The notes below the pieces were generated by a model. It searched no databases and had not been told where the DNA came from. It worked only from the letters and a program-made list of their open reading frames with translations. A stretch of DNA of 64,000 nt from Nodosilinea sp. WJT8-NPBG4 (lineage in GTDB: Bacteria > Cyanobacteriota > Cyanobacteriia > Phormidesmidales > Phormidesmidaceae), in the NCBI GenBank assembly GCA_019359285.1, contig JAHHHQ010000044.1, forward strand, positions 116,409 to 180,408. Reading direction: 5' to 3'. The stretch's first letter is position 1; each line of letters opens with the position of its first letter. The translations under genes were made by a program, and so were the position numbers. This document shows, piece by piece, positions 38,724 through 51,560 of the stretch.

Positions 38724-38813
38724 TCAACCCAGACCCCAGAAGCGTGAACCCGTTAATTGTGCCACAGGCACCAGGCACCCCGCCCATCTTTAATACTGGG
38801 ATTAGGTGCGTTG

Positions 38814-40136
38814 TTAAAGGCTAGGGGCACCGTCGCTGCTGTCAGGCCGCACTCGCCGCTGCACTGAGTCGCCATGGGAGGGTAGCCCTTCGGTTTCAGT
38901 CAGCACGGCGATCGCCTCAGCCACTCCCCGCAGCGCCTCCGGCGAATACTGCATCAGGCTAGAGTGCTTCATAAAAGTTTCAGTGGACAGGGGTGAAGCG
39001 TAGCGGGCAGCTCCAGAGGTGGGCAGGGTGTGGTTGGGCCCAGCCAAATAATCACCCACCGCTTCCGGAGTCGAGTGCCCTAAGAAGATCGCTCCAGCGT
39101 GGCGAACATGCTCCAGCAAATCCCAAGGTTCGGCGACCTCCAGCTGAAGGTGCTCGGGCGCAAAGCCATTGGAAAGGTCGGCGGCTAGCTCCAGGCTATC
39201 GACAACAACTGCCAGACCATAGTTTGCGATCGCCTTCTCGGTCAGCGTCTGGCGCGGATGGCCCAGGAGCTGCCGATCTACCTCAGCTGCAACCGCCTCA
39301 GCTAGATAGGCACTGGTGGTAATCAAAATCGCGGCAGCCATCGGGTCATGTTCAGCCTGAGCCAGCAGATCGGCTGCCACATGGGCTGGATTGGCGGTAT
39401 GGTCAGCAATCACTAATACTTCAGAAGGTCCCGCCAACGAGTCAATGCCCACCGTCCCAAACACCAGCTTTTTAGCCAGCGTCACATAGATATTGCCGGG
39501 GCCAGTAATCACATCCACCGCCGGAATCGTTTCGGTACCGTAGGCTAGAGCCGCGATCGCCTGAGCTCCTCCAACCCGATAGATCTCCGTGATCCCAGCC
39601 TCCTGAGCCGCGACCAACACGGCTGGGTTGACCGTGCCGGTTTTGCTGGGCGGAGTCACCATAGCTATTCTAGGTACCCCAGCCACCCGAGCCGGAATAG
39701 CGTTCATAATCACAGTGCTCGGATAGGAAGCGCGCCCACCAGGCACATAGAGCCCAGCTCGGTCGACAGGGGTATAGCGCTTACCAAGTACCACCCCATT
39801 GTCCTCAAACCGCACCCAGCTTTGGGGCACCCGCTGACGATGAAATGACTCTACATTCTTACAGGCTAGACGAATCGCATCCAGCAGGCCCTTGCTAACC
39901 TGCTGGTAGGCCGTATCCAGCTCCGCTCCCGAAAAGCGTAACCCCTCAGCTGTCAGGGTGACGCCGTCAAAATCCGCTGTGTACTGCAACAGCGCCTGGT
40001 CTCCCTGGCGCCGGACCGCATGCAAAATCTCTCGAACTGTTGCTTCCTTGTGAACGACTTGGTCGTCGTGGGTGCGGGCACAGATGCGTTGCAGCTCTGT
40101 TCTTGCCTCAGTTAGCTGATGAGTGATGCGGAGCAT
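38814..40136 (-). CDS. hisD: histidinol dehydrogenase
   Basis: Zinc enzyme for the last two oxidations of histidine biosynthesis. Family marks are GLYVPGGRASYPSTVIMN, GPGNIYVTLAKKLV, IDSLAGPSEVLVIAD and the zinc/active-site region AEHDPMAAAI. A late GPNHTLPTSGAARYASPLS also fits. At 440 residues it has normal length. The gene diverges from rpsT. Confidence 0.97.
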   Translation of the reverse strand: MLRITHQLTEARTELQRICARTHDDQVVHKEATVREILHAVRRQGDQALLQYTADFDGVTLTAEGLRFSGAELDTAYQQVSKGLLDAIRLACKNVESFHRQRVPQSWVRFEDNGVVLGKRYTPVDRAGLYVPGGRASYPSTVIMNAIPARVAGVPRIAMVTPPSKTGTVNPAVLVAAQEAGITEIYRVGGAQAIAALAYGTETIPAVDVITGPGNIYVTLAKKLVFGTVGIDSLAGPSEVLVIADHTANPAHVAADLLAQAEHDPMAAAILITTSAYLAEAVAAEVDRQLLGHPRQTLTEKAIANYGLAVVVDSLELAADLSNGFAPEHLQLEVAEPWDLLEHVRHAGAIFLGHSTPEAVGDYLAGPNHTLPTSGAARYASPLSTETFMKHSSLMQYSPEALRGVAEAIAVLTETEGLPSHGDSVQRRVRPDSSDGAPSL

Positions 40137-40360
40137 TACAGCTAGGAATCCCGATAAGCCAGCAAGGTACAGTTGGCTAGGTTGCCCCTCAAAGGGAGGT
40201 GGAGTGTCCCTGAAAAGCAGTCAACGCCAGCGTTCTAACATCCTAGTCGATCTAAAGACTAATTTGGCAGGAAACCAACGTATTCAATCACGCCAATAGC
40301 GCTGTTAGGTGCTAACATGTTTTATCCAGTCAATATAATCTTGTTAAGCTAGGGCGAACT

Positions 40361-40663
40361 GTGGCAAACATTAAGTCTGCACTGAAACGAATTGAAGTTG
40401 CCGAGCGCAATCGGCTCCATAACCGGTCCTATAAATCGGCGGTTAAAACCCTAACCAAAAATTACCTCGCCGCGGTCGAGGCTCATCAGGCTGACCCTAG
40501 CCCCGACTCTCTCAAGCAGGTCGAATCTACTATGGCTGCCGCCTACAGCAAGATCGATAAGGCCGTTAAGCGTGGTGTACTTCACCCCAACACAGGGGCT
40601 CGCAAAAAATCACGCATAGCGCGAGCGCTCAAGGCTCAGGAGGCGGCAGGGGTTGCGTCTTAG
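40361..40663 (+). CDS. rpsT: 30S ribosomal protein S20
   Basis: 16S rRNA-binding protein of the small subunit, 100 residues, beginning [21 protein letters not shown] and ending in a basic helix. The start codon is GTG at 40361. It leads the conserved cyanobacterial gene order rpsT-tatD-rpoB-rpoC1-rpoC2, with 51 bases to tatD and no terminator between. Confidence 0.96.
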   Translation: MANIKSALKRIEVAERNRLHNRSYKSAVKTLTKNYLAAVEAHQADPSPDSLKQVESTMAAAYSKIDKAVKRGVLHPNTGARKKSRIARALKAQEAAGVAS

Positions 40664-40714
40664 GCACCTTTGGGTTGACCTACGCTGCCTGCCGTTCTTG
40701 TCGCTGCATTCCCT

Positions 40715-41557
40715 ATGCCTCTGGTTGATACCCACGTACATCTCAACTTTGAATCGTTCGCTGGGGATCTTGACGAACTAACCCAGGCCTGGCGACAGGC
40801 CGGGGTTTTGGCTTTGGTACATTCCTGTGTAGAGCCAGGGGAGTTTTTGGCGATGCAGCGCATCGCCGATCGCATCCCAGAGCTGTTCCTAGCTGTGGGG
40901 CTCCATCCCCTTGATATGGATAAGTGGAGTAGTGCTACAGCGGATCAGATTGCTCAGCTAGCGACTTCTGACAGTCGAGTCGTCGCCATCGGCGAGACCG
41001 GCCTCGACTTTTTCAAGGCCGATGATGAAGCTGTCCAGCGCGAAGCTTTCTGGCAACAGTTGACCATTGCCCATCGCCAAAATCTACCGGTTATCGTTCA
41101 CTGTCGAGATGCAGCCTCAGCCACTGCCGAAGTGATTCGAGAGTTTCAGCTCAACGTTGGTTCTGTCACGGGTGTAATGCACTGCTGGGCGGGCACCCCA
41201 GAAGAGACCCAAACGTTTTTAGATCTGGGCTTCTACATCAGCTTTAGCGGCATCGTTACCTTTAAGAATGCTCATCAAGTCAAAGCTTCAGCCCAGATGG
41301 TGCCCAGCGATCGCCTGCTAGTCGAAACCGACTGTCCCTTTCTTACCCCTGAGCCTCGCCGCAAGGAGCGACGCAACCAGCCAGCCTTTGTATATCATGT
41401 GGCGACTCACCTAGCCGAGCTACGCCAGGTTGAATTCGAGGCTTTAGCCCAGACCACTACTCGTAACGCTGTGACGTTGTTTAACCTACCCAAGTCCCTT
41501 ATATTTTCCTCCGCTGATGCCGGTACATTTCGTCTTCCAACCCCGGCGGGCGGTTAG
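40715..41557 (+). CDS. tatD: TatD-family metal-dependent hydrolase
   Basis: A 280-residue TIM-barrel amidohydrolase-superfamily protein. Metal ligands appear in DTHVHL (5-10), GETGLDF, VHCRDA, MHCWAGT and ETDCPFL. Family members act as 3'-5' DNA exonucleases. A proline/serine-rich tail of about 20 residues follows the domain. It lies between rpsT and rpoB, the usual cyanobacterial position. Confidence 0.94.
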   Translation: MPLVDTHVHLNFESFAGDLDELTQAWRQAGVLALVHSCVEPGEFLAMQRIADRIPELFLAVGLHPLDMDKWSSATADQIAQLATSDSRVVAIGETGLDFFKADDEAVQREAFWQQLTIAHRQNLPVIVHCRDAASATAEVIREFQLNVGSVTGVMHCWAGTPEETQTFLDLGFYISFSGIVTFKNAHQVKASAQMVPSDRLLVETDCPFLTPEPRRKERRNQPAFVYHVATHLAELRQVEFEALAQTTTRNAVTLFNLPKSLIFSSADAGTFRLPTPAGG

Positions 41558-41662
41558 CAGTTAGTTTAATCAGGCGAGGCGATTCGTTCGCTTTTGCCTA
41601 CTGTTCCAGACGCGTCGTTGATCTTGGCCACCTGCACCTGGCCAACCTGCACTAGGAGACCC

Positions 41663-44600
41663 ATGACTGAAACTACCGTTTACCAAGCTCCCCCCAACTT
41701 TGTCCTGCCCGACCTGGTAGAAATCCAGCGGTCTAGTTTTCGCTGGTTCCTAGAAGAGGGATTGATCGAAGAGCTGGAAAGCTTTTCTCCTATTACCGAC
41801 TATACCGGCAAACTTGAGCTGCATTTCCTCGGCAAACAGTACAAGCTCAAAAGCCCCAAGTATGACGTTGACGAAGCCAAGCGGCGGGATGCTACCTACG
41901 CCGTGCAGATGTACGTGCCTACCCGGCTAATCAACAAAGAGACTGGGGAAATTAAGGAGCAGGAAGTCTTTATTGGTGACCTGCCGTTGATGACCGATCG
42001 CGGCACCTTCATCATTAACGGTGCCGAGCGAGTCATCGTTAACCAGATCGTGCGTAGCCCTGGGGTCTACTACAAGGCCGAGACCGACAAAAATGGTCGC
42101 CGCACCTACAACGCTAACCTGATCCCCAACCGAGGTGCCTGGCTCAAGTTTGAGACCGACAAAAACGACCTGGTTTGGGTTCGCATTGACAAGACCCGCA
42201 AGCTATCGGCTCAGGTGCTGCTCAAGGCTTTAGGGCTAACCGACAACGAGATCTTCGACTCTCTGCGTCACCCCGACTACTTCCAAAAAACCATTGAGAA
42301 AGAGGGCCAGTTCAGCGAAGAGGAAGCGCTGCTTGAGCTGTACCGCAAGCTGCGTCCTGGGGAACCTCCCACAGTGGCTGGCGGTGAGCAACTGCTGCAC
42401 TCGCGCTTCTCTGACCCCAAACGCTATGACCTAGGCCGGGTAGGTCGCTACAAGCTCAACCGCAAGCTGCGCCTCAACGTGCCCGACGCCACTCGGGTGC
42501 TGACTCCCACCGACATCCTGTCGGCGATCGACTACCTGATCAACCTCGAATTTGATATCGGCTCTATCGACGACATCGACCACCTCGGCAACCGCCGAGT
42601 GCGTTCCGTGGGTGAGCTGCTGCAAAACCAGGTGCGGGTAGGTCTTAACCGCTTAGAGCGCATCATTCGGGAACGCATGACCGTTTCTGACTCAGACTCG
42701 CTCACCCCAGCATCTCTGGTCAACCCCAAGCCTCTGGTGGCCGCTATCAAGGAGTTCTTTGGCTCCAGCCAGCTCTCCCAGTTTATGGATCAAACCAACC
42801 CTCTGGCGGAGTTGACCCACAAGCGACGCATTAGCGCCCTCGGCCCAGGCGGTCTCACTCGGGAGCGTGCCGGTTTTGCCGTGCGAGATATTCACCCCTC
42901 CCACTACGGACGTATCTGCCCCATTGAGACTCCGGAAGGCCCTAACGCTGGTCTGATTGGCTCTCTAGCTACCCACGCCCGGGTCAACGAGTTCGGATTC
43001 ATTGAAACCCCTTTCTTCAAGGCTGAGAACGGTCGGGTCTTCAAAGACGTCGAGCCCATTTACATGACCGCCGATGAGGAAGACGATCTGCGGGTTGCCC
43101 CTGGTGACATCGCCACCGACGAAAACGGCTACATCATTGGCAGCACAATTCCGGTGCGCTATCGCCAAGATTTCACCACCACCGACTCCACCGAGGTGGA
43201 CTATGTCGCGGTGTCGCCCGTACAGATTATCTCTGTGGCTACCTCGCTGATTCCTTTTCTAGAGCACGACGACGCCAACCGGGCGCTGATGGGTTCTAAC
43301 ATGCAGCGTCAAGCCGTGCCTCTGCTGCAGCCTGAGCGCCCCTTGGTGGGTACTGGTCTAGAAGCTCAGGCGGCTCGTGACTCGGGCATGGTAATCATCA
43401 GCCGCACCGACGGGGAAATTGTCTACCTGGATGCCGATCTGATCAAAGTTCGCGATCCTGAAGGCAACGTCCACGAGTACGAGCTGCAAAAGTACCAGCG
43501 CTCTAACCAAGACACCTGTCTGAACCAGCGCCCCATCGTATTCCCTGGGGAAAAAGTGCAGTCGGGCCAGGTGCTTGCCGATGGCTCTGCTACCGAGGGC
43601 GGCGAGCTGGCTCTGGGGCAGAACGTTTTGGTCGCCTACATGCCTTGGGAGGGCTATAACTACGAGGACGCTATCCTGCTCAGCGAGCGTCTGGTATACG
43701 ACGACGTCTACACCTCCATTCACGTGGAGAAGTTTGAGATCGAAGCGCGCCAGACCAAGCTCGGCCCTGAGGAAATCACTAGGGAAATTCCCAACGTTGG
43801 GGAAGATGCCCTGCGTCAGCTCGACGAAACTGGGATCATTCGCATCGGGGCCTGGGTAGCGTCAGGCGATATTTTGGTGGGCAAGGTCACGCCTAAGGGC
43901 GAGTCTGACCAGCCCCCTGAAGAAAAGCTGCTGCGGGCCATCTTTGGTGAAAAAGCTCGAGATGTGCGCGATAACTCCCTGCGAGTGCCCAACGGAGAGA
44001 AAGGTCGGGTCGTCGATGTGCGGGTATTTACTCGAGAGCAGGGCGATGAGCTGCCCCCTGGGGCCAACATGGTGGTGCGGGTCTATGTGGCCCAAAAGCG
44101 CAAGATTCAGGTGGGCGACAAGATGGCTGGTCGCCACGGCAACAAGGGAATTATTTCCCGCATTTTGCCCATTGAAGATATGCCCTACCTGCCCGATGGC
44201 ACTCCCATTGACATTGCCCTCAACCCGCTTGGGGTACCGTCTCGAATGAACGTGGGACAGGTGTTTGAGTGCCTGCTCGGCTGGGCTGCCGACAACCTTG
44301 ATTGTCGCTTCAAGGTAATTCCCTTTGACGAGATGTATGGGGAGGAGGCCTCTCGAAACTCTACTCACGGCAAGCTGATGGAGGCGAGAGAAACCAGCGG
44401 CAAAGACTGGATCTTCAACCCTGACGACCCTGGCAAAATCGTGCTGCGGGACGGTCGTACTGGGGAAGCTTTCGATAAGGCGATTACCGTCGGTAGAGCC
44501 TACATGCTGAAGCTGGTGCACCTAGTCGACGACAAGATTCACGCCCGTTCTACCGGCCCTTACTCTCTGGTGACTCAGCAGCCTCTGGGTGGTAAAGCCC

Positions 44601-44971
44601 AGCAGGGTGGTCAGCGCTTTGGAGAAATGGAAGTTTGGGCCCTGGAAGCTTTTGGAGCAGCCTACACCCTCCAGGAGTTGCTGACGGTCAAGTCGGACGA
44701 TATGCAGGGGCGTAATGAGGCGCTCAATGCGATCGTCAAGGGTAAGTCGATTCCTCGGCCGGGTACCCCTGAGTCCTTTAAGGTGCTGATGCGAGAGCTA
44801 CAGTCCCTCTGCTTAGACATTGCGGTGCACAAGGTAGAAACTCGGGAAGACGGCACCAGCCGCGACACCGAAGTAGATCTCATGGCCGACGTCAACAGTC
44901 GCCGTACCCCTTCTCGCCCCACCTACGAGTCCATCGCCCGGGATGAAGAGCTAGAGGAAGTAGAAGACTAG
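41663..44971 (+). CDS. rpoB: RNA polymerase beta subunit
   Basis: Catalytic beta subunit of RNA polymerase, 1102 residues from ATG 41663 ([12 protein letters not shown]), the usual cyanobacterial length. The ribosome-binding site AGGAGA is at 41654-41659; an in-frame upstream start at 41594 lacks support. The rifampicin-pocket region ([30 protein letters not shown]) and the C-terminal clamp contact ([20 protein letters not shown]) are intact. The operon continues into rpoC1. Confidence 0.98.
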   Translation: MTETTVYQAPPNFVLPDLVEIQRSSFRWFLEEGLIEELESFSPITDYTGKLELHFLGKQYKLKSPKYDVDEAKRRDATYAVQMYVPTRLINKETGEIKEQEVFIGDLPLMTDRGTFIINGAERVIVNQIVRSPGVYYKAETDKNGRRTYNANLIPNRGAWLKFETDKNDLVWVRIDKTRKLSAQVLLKALGLTDNEIFDSLRHPDYFQKTIEKEGQFSEEEALLELYRKLRPGEPPTVAGGEQLLHSRFSDPKRYDLGRVGRYKLNRKLRLNVPDATRVLTPTDILSAIDYLINLEFDIGSIDDIDHLGNRRVRSVGELLQNQVRVGLNRLERIIRERMTVSDSDSLTPASLVNPKPLVAAIKEFFGSSQLSQFMDQTNPLAELTHKRRISALGPGGLTRERAGFAVRDIHPSHYGRICPIETPEGPNAGLIGSLATHARVNEFGFIETPFFKAENGRVFKDVEPIYMTADEEDDLRVAPGDIATDENGYIIGSTIPVRYRQDFTTTDSTEVDYVAVSPVQIISVATSLIPFLEHDDANRALMGSNMQRQAVPLLQPERPLVGTGLEAQAARDSGMVIISRTDGEIVYLDADLIKVRDPEGNVHEYELQKYQRSNQDTCLNQRPIVFPGEKVQSGQVLADGSATEGGELALGQNVLVAYMPWEGYNYEDAILLSERLVYDDVYTSIHVEKFEIEARQTKLGPEEITREIPNVGEDALRQLDETGIIRIGAWVASGDILVGKVTPKGESDQPPEEKLLRAIFGEKARDVRDNSLRVPNGEKGRVVDVRVFTREQGDELPPGANMVVRVYVAQKRKIQVGDKMAGRHGNKGIISRILPIEDMPYLPDGTPIDIALNPLGVPSRMNVGQVFECLLGWAADNLDCRFKVIPFDEMYGEEASRNSTHGKLMEARETSGKDWIFNPDDPGKIVLRDGRTGEAFDKAITVGRAYMLKLVHLVDDKIHARSTGPYSLVTQQPLGGKAQQGGQRFGEMEVWALEAFGAAYTLQELLTVKSDDMQGRNEALNAIVKGKSIPRPGTPESFKVLMRELQSLCLDIAVHKVETREDGTSRDTEVDLMADVNSRRTPSRPTYESIARDEELEEVED

Positions 44972-45072
44972 CTATCCCCAATCCGACCCCGGAATTGTGT
45001 CTGACCCAGTTCCGGAGGTCGGCCTAACCTGCATTGATCAGACCGAGCGCGCTTACAAGGAAAATACCCAGC

Positions 45073-46947
45073 ATGGCCAAGCTAGAACAACGGTTTGACT
45101 ACGTCAAAATCGGATTAGCCTCCCCGGAACGCATTCGCCAGTGGGGGGAACGCACCCTGCCCAACGGGCAAATTGTAGGGGAAGTAACCAAGCCTGAAAC
45201 CATTAACTACCGCACTCTCAAGCCTGAAATGGACGGGCTGTTCTGTGAGCGCATCTTTGGCCCCGCCAAGGATTGGGAATGCCACTGTGGTAAGTACAAG
45301 CGTGTGCGCCATCGCGGCATTGTGTGTGAGCGCTGCGGTGTAGAAGTGACCGAATCGCGGGTGCGTCGTCACCGCATGGGCTATATCAAGCTGGCTGCTC
45401 CGGTGGCCCACGTGTGGTACCTGAAGGGCATTCCCAGCTACATCGCCATTCTGCTTGATATGCCCCTGCGGGATGTCGAGCAAATCGTCTACTTCAACGC
45501 CTACGTGGTGCTGGATGCGGGTAATGCCGAGAATCTTAGCTATAAGCAGCTGCTGACGGAAGATCAGTGGATTGAAATTGAAGACCAGCTCTACGATGAA
45601 GAGACTGAGCTGGCTGGGGTAGAGGTCGGCATTGGCGCTGAAGCTCTCCAGCGGCTGCTAGAGGATCTAGAGCTAGAAGCCACGGCGGAGAAGCTGCGGG
45701 AAGACATTGCTAACTCTAAGGGCCAGAAGCGGGCCAAGCTGATCAAGCGCCTACGGGTAATTGACAACTTCATCGCCACAGGCTCTAAGACCGAGTGGAT
45801 GGTGCTGGACGTGATTCCGGTGATTCCACCCGATCTGCGGCCTATGGTGCAGCTGGACGGCGGCCGTTTTGCAACCTCTGACCTGAACGACCTGTACCGT
45901 CGGGTGATCAACCGCAACAACCGGTTAGCTCGCCTTCAGGAGATTCTGGCTCCTGAAATCATCGTCCGTAACGAAAAGCGGATGTTGCAAGAGGCGGTGG
46001 ATGCGCTGATCGACAACGGTCGCCGGGGTCGAACCGTAGTGGGGGCTAACAATCGCCCGCTGAAGTCGCTCTCCGACATTATCGAAGGTAAGCAGGGGCG
46101 CTTCCGCCAGAACCTGTTGGGTAAGCGGGTTGATTACTCTGGCCGTTCTGTAATTGTGGTCGGGCCTAAGCTGCAGATTCACCAGTGCGGTTTGCCTCGG
46201 GAGATGGCGATCGAACTGTTTCAGCCCTTTGTGATCCACCGGTTGATTCGCCAGGGTCTGGTCAATAACATCAAGGCGGCGAAGAAGCTGATTCAGCACA
46301 ACGACCCCAGCGTGTGGGACGTGCTGGAAGAGGTGATTGAGAGCCACCCGGTAATGCTCAACCGGGCCCCGACTCTGCACCGTCTGGGGATTCAAGCGTT
46401 TGAACCCATTCTGGTGGAAGGGCGAGCGATTCAGCTGCACCCGCTCGTGTGTCCGGCCTTTAACGCTGACTTTGACGGTGACCAGATGGCAGTGCACGTG
46501 CCGTTGTCCCTTGAGGCGCAGTCGGAAGCCCGGCTGCTGATGCTGGCTTCGAATAACGTGCTGTCGCCTGCTACTGGCCAGCCCATTATTACCCCATCAC
46601 AGGATATGGTGCTGGGCTGCTACTATCTGACGGCAGAAAACCCTGACGCCACTAAGGGCGAGGGCCACTACTTCGGCAGCATGGAAGACGCCATTATGGC
46701 TTTTGAGCAGGGATTGGTGGATCTTCACGCTAAGGTCTGGCTGCGGTTTGACGGCGAGGTAGAGTCTGACCAGCCCAAGAGCACGTCCCCAGAGCGGATG
46801 GAATCTGAGGATGGCAGCATCACCGAAATCTATCCCGATCGCCGAGTGCGGGTAGACAGCGAAGGCCAGTTAATCTCCCAGTACATCAAAACGACTGCGG
46901 GCCGCATTATCTACAACAAGGCGGTGCTCGACGCGATCGCAGGCTAG
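45073..46947 (+). CDS. rpoC1: RNA polymerase gamma subunit (N-terminal part of beta')
   Basis: In cyanobacteria beta' is split; this 624-residue gamma subunit holds the clamp zinc ribbon ([20 protein letters not shown]) and the active-site loop [12 protein letters not shown] with the magnesium-binding aspartates. I use ATG 45073 ([12 protein letters not shown]), with AAGGA at 45057-45061 as ribosome-binding site, in place of the upstream in-frame ATG 45034. It lies between rpoB and rpoC2. Confidence 0.98.
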   Translation: MAKLEQRFDYVKIGLASPERIRQWGERTLPNGQIVGEVTKPETINYRTLKPEMDGLFCERIFGPAKDWECHCGKYKRVRHRGIVCERCGVEVTESRVRRHRMGYIKLAAPVAHVWYLKGIPSYIAILLDMPLRDVEQIVYFNAYVVLDAGNAENLSYKQLLTEDQWIEIEDQLYDEETELAGVEVGIGAEALQRLLEDLELEATAEKLREDIANSKGQKRAKLIKRLRVIDNFIATGSKTEWMVLDVIPVIPPDLRPMVQLDGGRFATSDLNDLYRRVINRNNRLARLQEILAPEIIVRNEKRMLQEAVDALIDNGRRGRTVVGANNRPLKSLSDIIEGKQGRFRQNLLGKRVDYSGRSVIVVGPKLQIHQCGLPREMAIELFQPFVIHRLIRQGLVNNIKAAKKLIQHNDPSVWDVLEEVIESHPVMLNRAPTLHRLGIQAFEPILVEGRAIQLHPLVCPAFNADFDGDQMAVHVPLSLEAQSEARLLMLASNNVLSPATGQPIITPSQDMVLGCYYLTAENPDATKGEGHYFGSMEDAIMAFEQGLVDLHAKVWLRFDGEVESDQPKSTSPERMESEDGSITEIYPDRRVRVDSEGQLISQYIKTTAGRIIYNKAVLDAIAG

Positions 46948-47001
46948 AGGCCAAACTACAACACCGACACAGCACGAACATCACTACACAAGGGCGAAAC
47001 T

Positions 47002-50000
47002 ATGGCTGAGCAAGGGGCACCTCAAACCTCTCTGACCTTTCGGAACCGGATTATCGATAAGAAGCAGCTCAAAAAGCTGATTTCCTGGTCGTTTACCCAC
47101 TACGGCACCGCCCGCACGTCCCAGATGGCCGATCGCATCAAAGACTTGGGCTTTAAGTACGCCACCCGGGCTGGGGTCTCCATTAGTGTGGAAGACCTTC
47201 AGGTGCCCGAGCAAAAGAAGGGCATGCTGGCTGCCGCCGAAGAGGACATTCGCATTACCGAAGAGCGGTACACTCGGGGCGAAATCACCGAAGTAGAGCG
47301 TCTAACTAAGGTAATCGACACCTGGAACGACACCAGCGAAGAGCTGAAAGACCAGGTGGTGAAGAACTTTAAGGAAAATAATCCCCTCAACTCGGTGTAC
47401 ATGATGGCCTTCTCAGGGGCCCGGGGAAATATCTCCCAGGTGCGCCAGCTGGTGGGTATGCGCGGTCTGATGGCGAATCCCCAAGGGGAAATCATTGACC
47501 TGCCCATTAAGACCAACTTCCGCGAGGGGTTGACTGTTACCGAGTATGTGATCTCCTCCTACGGGGCTCGCAAGGGTCTGGTCGACACGGCGCTGCGAAC
47601 CGCTGACTCGGGCTATCTCACCCGCCGTCTCGTGGACGTTTCCCAGGATGTGATCATCCGGGAACACGACTGCGGTACGACCCGCGGCATTCCCCTGCGC
47701 AGCATGACCGACGGTGAGCGGATTCTGATTCCTCTAGAGAACCGTCTGCTGGGCCGGGTTGTCGCCGAAGATGTGCCGCATCCCAAAACCGGCGAGGTGC
47801 TGTTAGAGAAAGACCATCCCGTGTCGCCAGAGACAGCGGAAATGCTGGCTGAGGCTGGGGTTGAAGGCGTGGTAGTGCGATCGCCCCTCACCTGCGAAGC
47901 CACCCGCTCCGTGTGCCGCCTCTGCTACGGCTGGAGCTTGGCCCACTCTGAAATGGTTGACCTAGGCGAAGCCGTGGGCATCATTGCCGCCCAGTCCATC
48001 GGTGAGCCTGGCACCCAGATGACCATGCGCACCTTCCACACCGGCGGTACCTTTACCGGCGAAGTGGCCCCCCGCATTCGGGCTGGCAAGGATGGCACTG
48101 TGAAGCTGCCTAAAAACCTGAAGACCCGCGCCTTCCGCACTCGCTACGGCGAAGATGCGTTGATGATCGAGTCAAACGCTGATGTGGTAATTGAGGGCAG
48201 CGGCAAGAATAAGTCAGAATCGCTGCCTCAGGGCACGATTCTGTTTGTCGATGACGGTGAGACCGTACAAAAGGATCAGCTCTTGGCTGAGCTTCCCTCC
48301 GCAGGGCGCACGCGCAAGGTGACCGAGAAGGCTACCAAAGACGTGACCTCTGACCTGGCTGGGGAAGTGAAATTTGCCGGCCTAGTGCAGGAAGAGAAAA
48401 CTGACCGTCAGGGCAACACTACCCGCTTAGCCCAGCGGGGCGGTCTACTGTGGGTGCTAGCCGGTGACGTCTACAATCTGCCTCCCAGTGCTGAGCCGGT
48501 GGTGCGCAACGGCGACTACGTCAATGCCGATGACACCCTAGCCGAGACCAAACTCACCACTGAGCGCGGTGGTTTGGTACGTTTGCCCGCAGCCGACGAC
48601 GAAAAAGGCACTCGCGAGGTTGAAATCATCACCGCCTCCGTCATGCTTGATCAAGCCCACGTACGCAAGGAGCAGGGTCAGGGTCGGGAGCACTACTTCA
48701 TTGAGACCGCCCATGGTCAGCGGTTCTCGCTAATCGCCACACCGGGGGCCAAGGTCACCAGTGGCCAGGTGATTGCTGAACTCGAAGACGATCGCTTCCA
48801 TACCCAAACGGGCGGCATCGTCAAGTTTGCCGGGGTCGATGTGGCCAAAAAAGGTAAGGGGAAGCAGGGCTACGAAGTCGTTCAGGGCGGCACTCTGCTA
48901 TGGATTCCTGAGGAGGCCCACGAGGTCAACAAAGACATTTCTCTGCTGATGGTAGAAGACGGCCAGTACCTGGAAGCGGGCACCGAGGTCGTCAAAGATA
49001 TCTTCTGCCAAAACAGCGGTGTGGTCGAAGTTACCCAAAAGAACGACATTCTGCGCGAGATCTTAGTCAAACCCGGCGACATTCACATGGTGGATGCCCC
49101 CGAGGATGTAATGGATCGCGATGGCACTCTGGTCAACGCTGGGGAAGAGGTGATGCCAGGTCTGGTGGCCGATGCCCTGCGCTACGTCGAGTATGTCGAA
49201 ACCCCCGATGGCCCCGCCCTGCTGCTGCGCCCGGTGGAAGAATACGTAGTGCCTAACGAGCCCGCCGTGCCCAGCCAGGACAGCGCCGCCGATGCCACCG
49301 GTTCGATCAAACTGCGCGCTATCCAGCGGATTCCCTTCAAAGATGGGGAGCGGGTGAAGTCAGTGGTTGGAGTTGAGCTACTGCGCACTCAGCTGGTGCT
49401 CGACATCGAAGACGAATCACCCCACGTAGTGGCCGACATTGAGCTGGTACCCGATGACAGCGATGCCGACCTAATGCGCCTGCAAATGGTGGTGCTCGAA
49501 ACCCAGGTAATTCGTCGTGACGTAGTGGCTGACCAAACCCAGGGCAGCACCGTCACCCGATTGCTGGTGGAAGATGGCCAGCAGATTGAGCCAGGGGCCG
49601 TAGTGGCCCGCACCGAGATTCGCTGTAAAGAAGCGGGCGAGGTGCGCGGTATTCGCGAAGGCCAAGAGGCCGTTCGCCGAGTGCTGGTCGTGCGGGAGTC
49701 TGACCGTATGAAGGTCGATCTCCAAGGCAAAGAACCAACGGTGAAGGTAGGCGATCTGGTGGTGGCCGATACTGAACTGGCTCCTGGACTAACTCACTTA
49801 GAGTCGGGCCAAGTAACCGCCATCGAAGGTGGCCAAATTGCTCTGCGGCTGGCTCGCCCCTACCGGGTGTCTACTGGTGCCGTGCTGCACATTGAGGACG
49901 GTGACCTGGTACAGCGGGGTGACAACCTGGTGCTCCTGGTGTTTGAGCGGGCTAAAACCGGCGACATCATCCAGGGTCTACCCCGCATTGAGGAACTGCT

Positions 50001-50982
50001 GGAGGCTCGCAAACCCAAGGAGGCCTGTGTGCTGTCTGAGCGCCCCGGCAACGCTCAGGTGGTGTATAGCGATGACGAGACTGTAGAGGTCAAAATCATC
50101 GAAGACGATGGCGTGGTGACGGAATATCCGATTAGCCCCGGCCAGAACGTGATTGTCTCTGATAGCCAGCGGGTGAACACCGCTGAGCACCTCACCGACG
50201 GCCCCGCCAACCCTCACCAGATTCTGGAGGTGTTCTTTAAGTACAACCTCAGCCTAGGCATGGGCATCCACGATGCGGCGCTCGGAGCCTTGCAGGAGGT
50301 GCAGTCGTTCCTGGTGAACGAGGTGCAGTCGGTGTACCAGTCCCAGGGCATCGAAATTTCCGACAAGCACACCGAGGTCATTGTGCGGCAAATGTCATCG
50401 AAGTGCCGCATTGACGACGGCGGTGATACCACCATGCTGCCCGGTGAGCTGGTGGAAATCTACCAGGTGGAGCAGGTGAACGAGGCCATGGCGATCACGG
50501 GCGGTGCTCCGGCAGAATATACGCCGGTACTGCTGGGGATCACGAAAGCGTCGCTGAACACCGATAGCTTCATCTCCGCTGCTAGCTTCCAGGAAACCAC
50601 CCGGGTGCTGACGGAAGCGGCGATCGAAGGCAAGTCGGACTGGCTGCGCGGCCTGAAGGAGAACGTCATCATCGGTCGTTTGATTCCGGCAGGGACGGGC
50701 TACAACGCCTATGAGGAGGCTCCAGCGCCAGAACTTGACCCAGCCTATGAGTCGGCCATTTTGGACGACGACCTAGTGCTTCAGGATGTGGTGTTGGACG
50801 ATTTCACCGCCCGCAGCTATGACCTTGAGGGCAACCTCAGCATGCTCAACGACGATGAGATGATCGGCGGTATGTCCTTGGAAGATGGCACTCCGCGCGG
50901 CAACGGTGACTTCCCTGGATTGGGGAACGGCATTGATGTCGACGATGATCTCTTGATCGACGACCAAACCGAAGCCCTCTAG
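47002..50982 (+). CDS. rpoC2: RNA polymerase beta' subunit (C-terminal part)
   Basis: The 1326-residue C-terminal half of split beta'. It contains the bridge-helix/trigger-loop region ([40 protein letters not shown]). The large cyanobacterial insertion of repeated sandwich-barrel hybrid motifs follows (repeated strings such as GxxVxxGxxIAEL, about 350-950). The conserved end ([16 protein letters not shown]) is then an acidic tail. A strong terminator follows. Confidence 0.98.
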   Translation: MAEQGAPQTSLTFRNRIIDKKQLKKLISWSFTHYGTARTSQMADRIKDLGFKYATRAGVSISVEDLQVPEQKKGMLAAAEEDIRITEERYTRGEITEVERLTKVIDTWNDTSEELKDQVVKNFKENNPLNSVYMMAFSGARGNISQVRQLVGMRGLMANPQGEIIDLPIKTNFREGLTVTEYVISSYGARKGLVDTALRTADSGYLTRRLVDVSQDVIIREHDCGTTRGIPLRSMTDGERILIPLENRLLGRVVAEDVPHPKTGEVLLEKDHPVSPETAEMLAEAGVEGVVVRSPLTCEATRSVCRLCYGWSLAHSEMVDLGEAVGIIAAQSIGEPGTQMTMRTFHTGGTFTGEVAPRIRAGKDGTVKLPKNLKTRAFRTRYGEDALMIESNADVVIEGSGKNKSESLPQGTILFVDDGETVQKDQLLAELPSAGRTRKVTEKATKDVTSDLAGEVKFAGLVQEEKTDRQGNTTRLAQRGGLLWVLAGDVYNLPPSAEPVVRNGDYVNADDTLAETKLTTERGGLVRLPAADDEKGTREVEIITASVMLDQAHVRKEQGQGREHYFIETAHGQRFSLIATPGAKVTSGQVIAELEDDRFHTQTGGIVKFAGVDVAKKGKGKQGYEVVQGGTLLWIPEEAHEVNKDISLLMVEDGQYLEAGTEVVKDIFCQNSGVVEVTQKNDILREILVKPGDIHMVDAPEDVMDRDGTLVNAGEEVMPGLVADALRYVEYVETPDGPALLLRPVEEYVVPNEPAVPSQDSAADATGSIKLRAIQRIPFKDGERVKSVVGVELLRTQLVLDIEDESPHVVADIELVPDDSDADLMRLQMVVLETQVIRRDVVADQTQGSTVTRLLVEDGQQIEPGAVVARTEIRCKEAGEVRGIREGQEAVRRVLVVRESDRMKVDLQGKEPTVKVGDLVVADTELAPGLTHLESGQVTAIEGGQIALRLARPYRVSTGAVLHIEDGDLVQRGDNLVLLVFERAKTGDIIQGLPRIEELLEARKPKEACVLSERPGNAQVVYSDDETVEVKIIEDDGVVTEYPISPGQNVIVSDSQRVNTAEHLTDGPANPHQILEVFFKYNLSLGMGIHDAALGALQEVQSFLVNEVQSVYQSQGIEISDKHTEVIVRQMSSKCRIDDGGDTTMLPGELVEIYQVEQVNEAMAITGGAPAEYTPVLLGITKASLNTDSFISAASFQETTRVLTEAAIEGKSDWLRGLKENVIIGRLIPAGTGYNAYEEAPAPELDPAYESAILDDDLVLQDVVLDDFTARSYDLEGNLSMLNDDEMIGGMSLEDGTPRGNGDFPGLGNGIDVDDDLLIDDQTEAL

Positions 50983-50995
50983 AACGATTGACCTC

Positions 50996-51032
50996 AAACA
51001 CCCCGGCTGACTCAGGTTAGCCGGGGTGTTTT
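50996..51032 (+). terminator. terminator of the rpoB-rpoC1-rpoC2 operon
   Basis: A perfect 13-base-pair stem AAACACCCCGGCT / AGCCGGGGTGTTT (50996-51008 and 51019-51031) with a 10-base loop, ending in TTTT then GTG. It lies 13 bases past the rpoC2 stop and separates the operon from the RNase P RNA gene. Confidence 0.9.
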
Positions 51033-51150
51033 GTGTGGGTTGGGTTGTAGGCAAATAGCGATCGCCCCTATCCACTGCCATTTTTCTCAGCTTCCCCAAA
51101 CCCTGCTCGTTTTAGCGCAGCGTTTCTACCCTGGGGCTTAAACTATTAAC

Positions 51151-51535
51151 GGGAGGGAGGTAGCGCAGGTGGTTGCGGATTGGTTTTGCCAATCTGAGGA
51201 AAGTCCGGGCTCCCGAAAGACCAGACCTGCTGGGTAACGCCCAGTGCGGGCAACCGTGAGGAGAGTGCCACAGAAACATACCGCCGATGGCTTCGGGAAT
51301 TTTTCCAGGGCACAGGTAAGGGTGCAAGGGTGCGGTAAGAGCGCACCAGCAGCATCGAGAGGTGCTGGCTCGGTAAACCCCGGTCGGGTGCAAGGTCGAG
51401 GGGCAAGGTTGGTCTTTTTCCAGCCCCGCTGTTACGTACCGCAAGAGGCGTTTGGCAACAAGCGTCCCAGATAGATAACCGCCCCCCTGGCAACAGGGGA
51501 ACAGAACCCGGCTTATGTCTACCTCCTTCCCTCCA
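51151..51535 (+). ncRNA. rnpB: RNase P RNA, bacterial type A
   Basis: The catalytic RNA that matures tRNA 5' ends. The first conserved core is seen as GAGGAAAGTCCGGGCTCC near 51197-51214 and the closing core as ACAGAACCCGGCTTA near 51501-51515. The 5' end GGGAGGGAGGTAG pairs with the 3' end CTACCTCCTTCCCTCC to form helix P1. Other landmarks are ACAGAAACATACC and GGTAAACCCC. At about 385 bases it has normal cyanobacterial length. It lies between rpoC2 and rnc. Exact ends are within a few bases. Confidence 0.95.
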
Positions 51536-51560
51536 TCTCCCTACTGATGATTTGTTGACT

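Noticed and set aside
43862..44521. 219-residue open frame on the minus strand
   Set aside because: Antisense shadow of rpoB; high histidine content and no family match are typical of a shadow frame.
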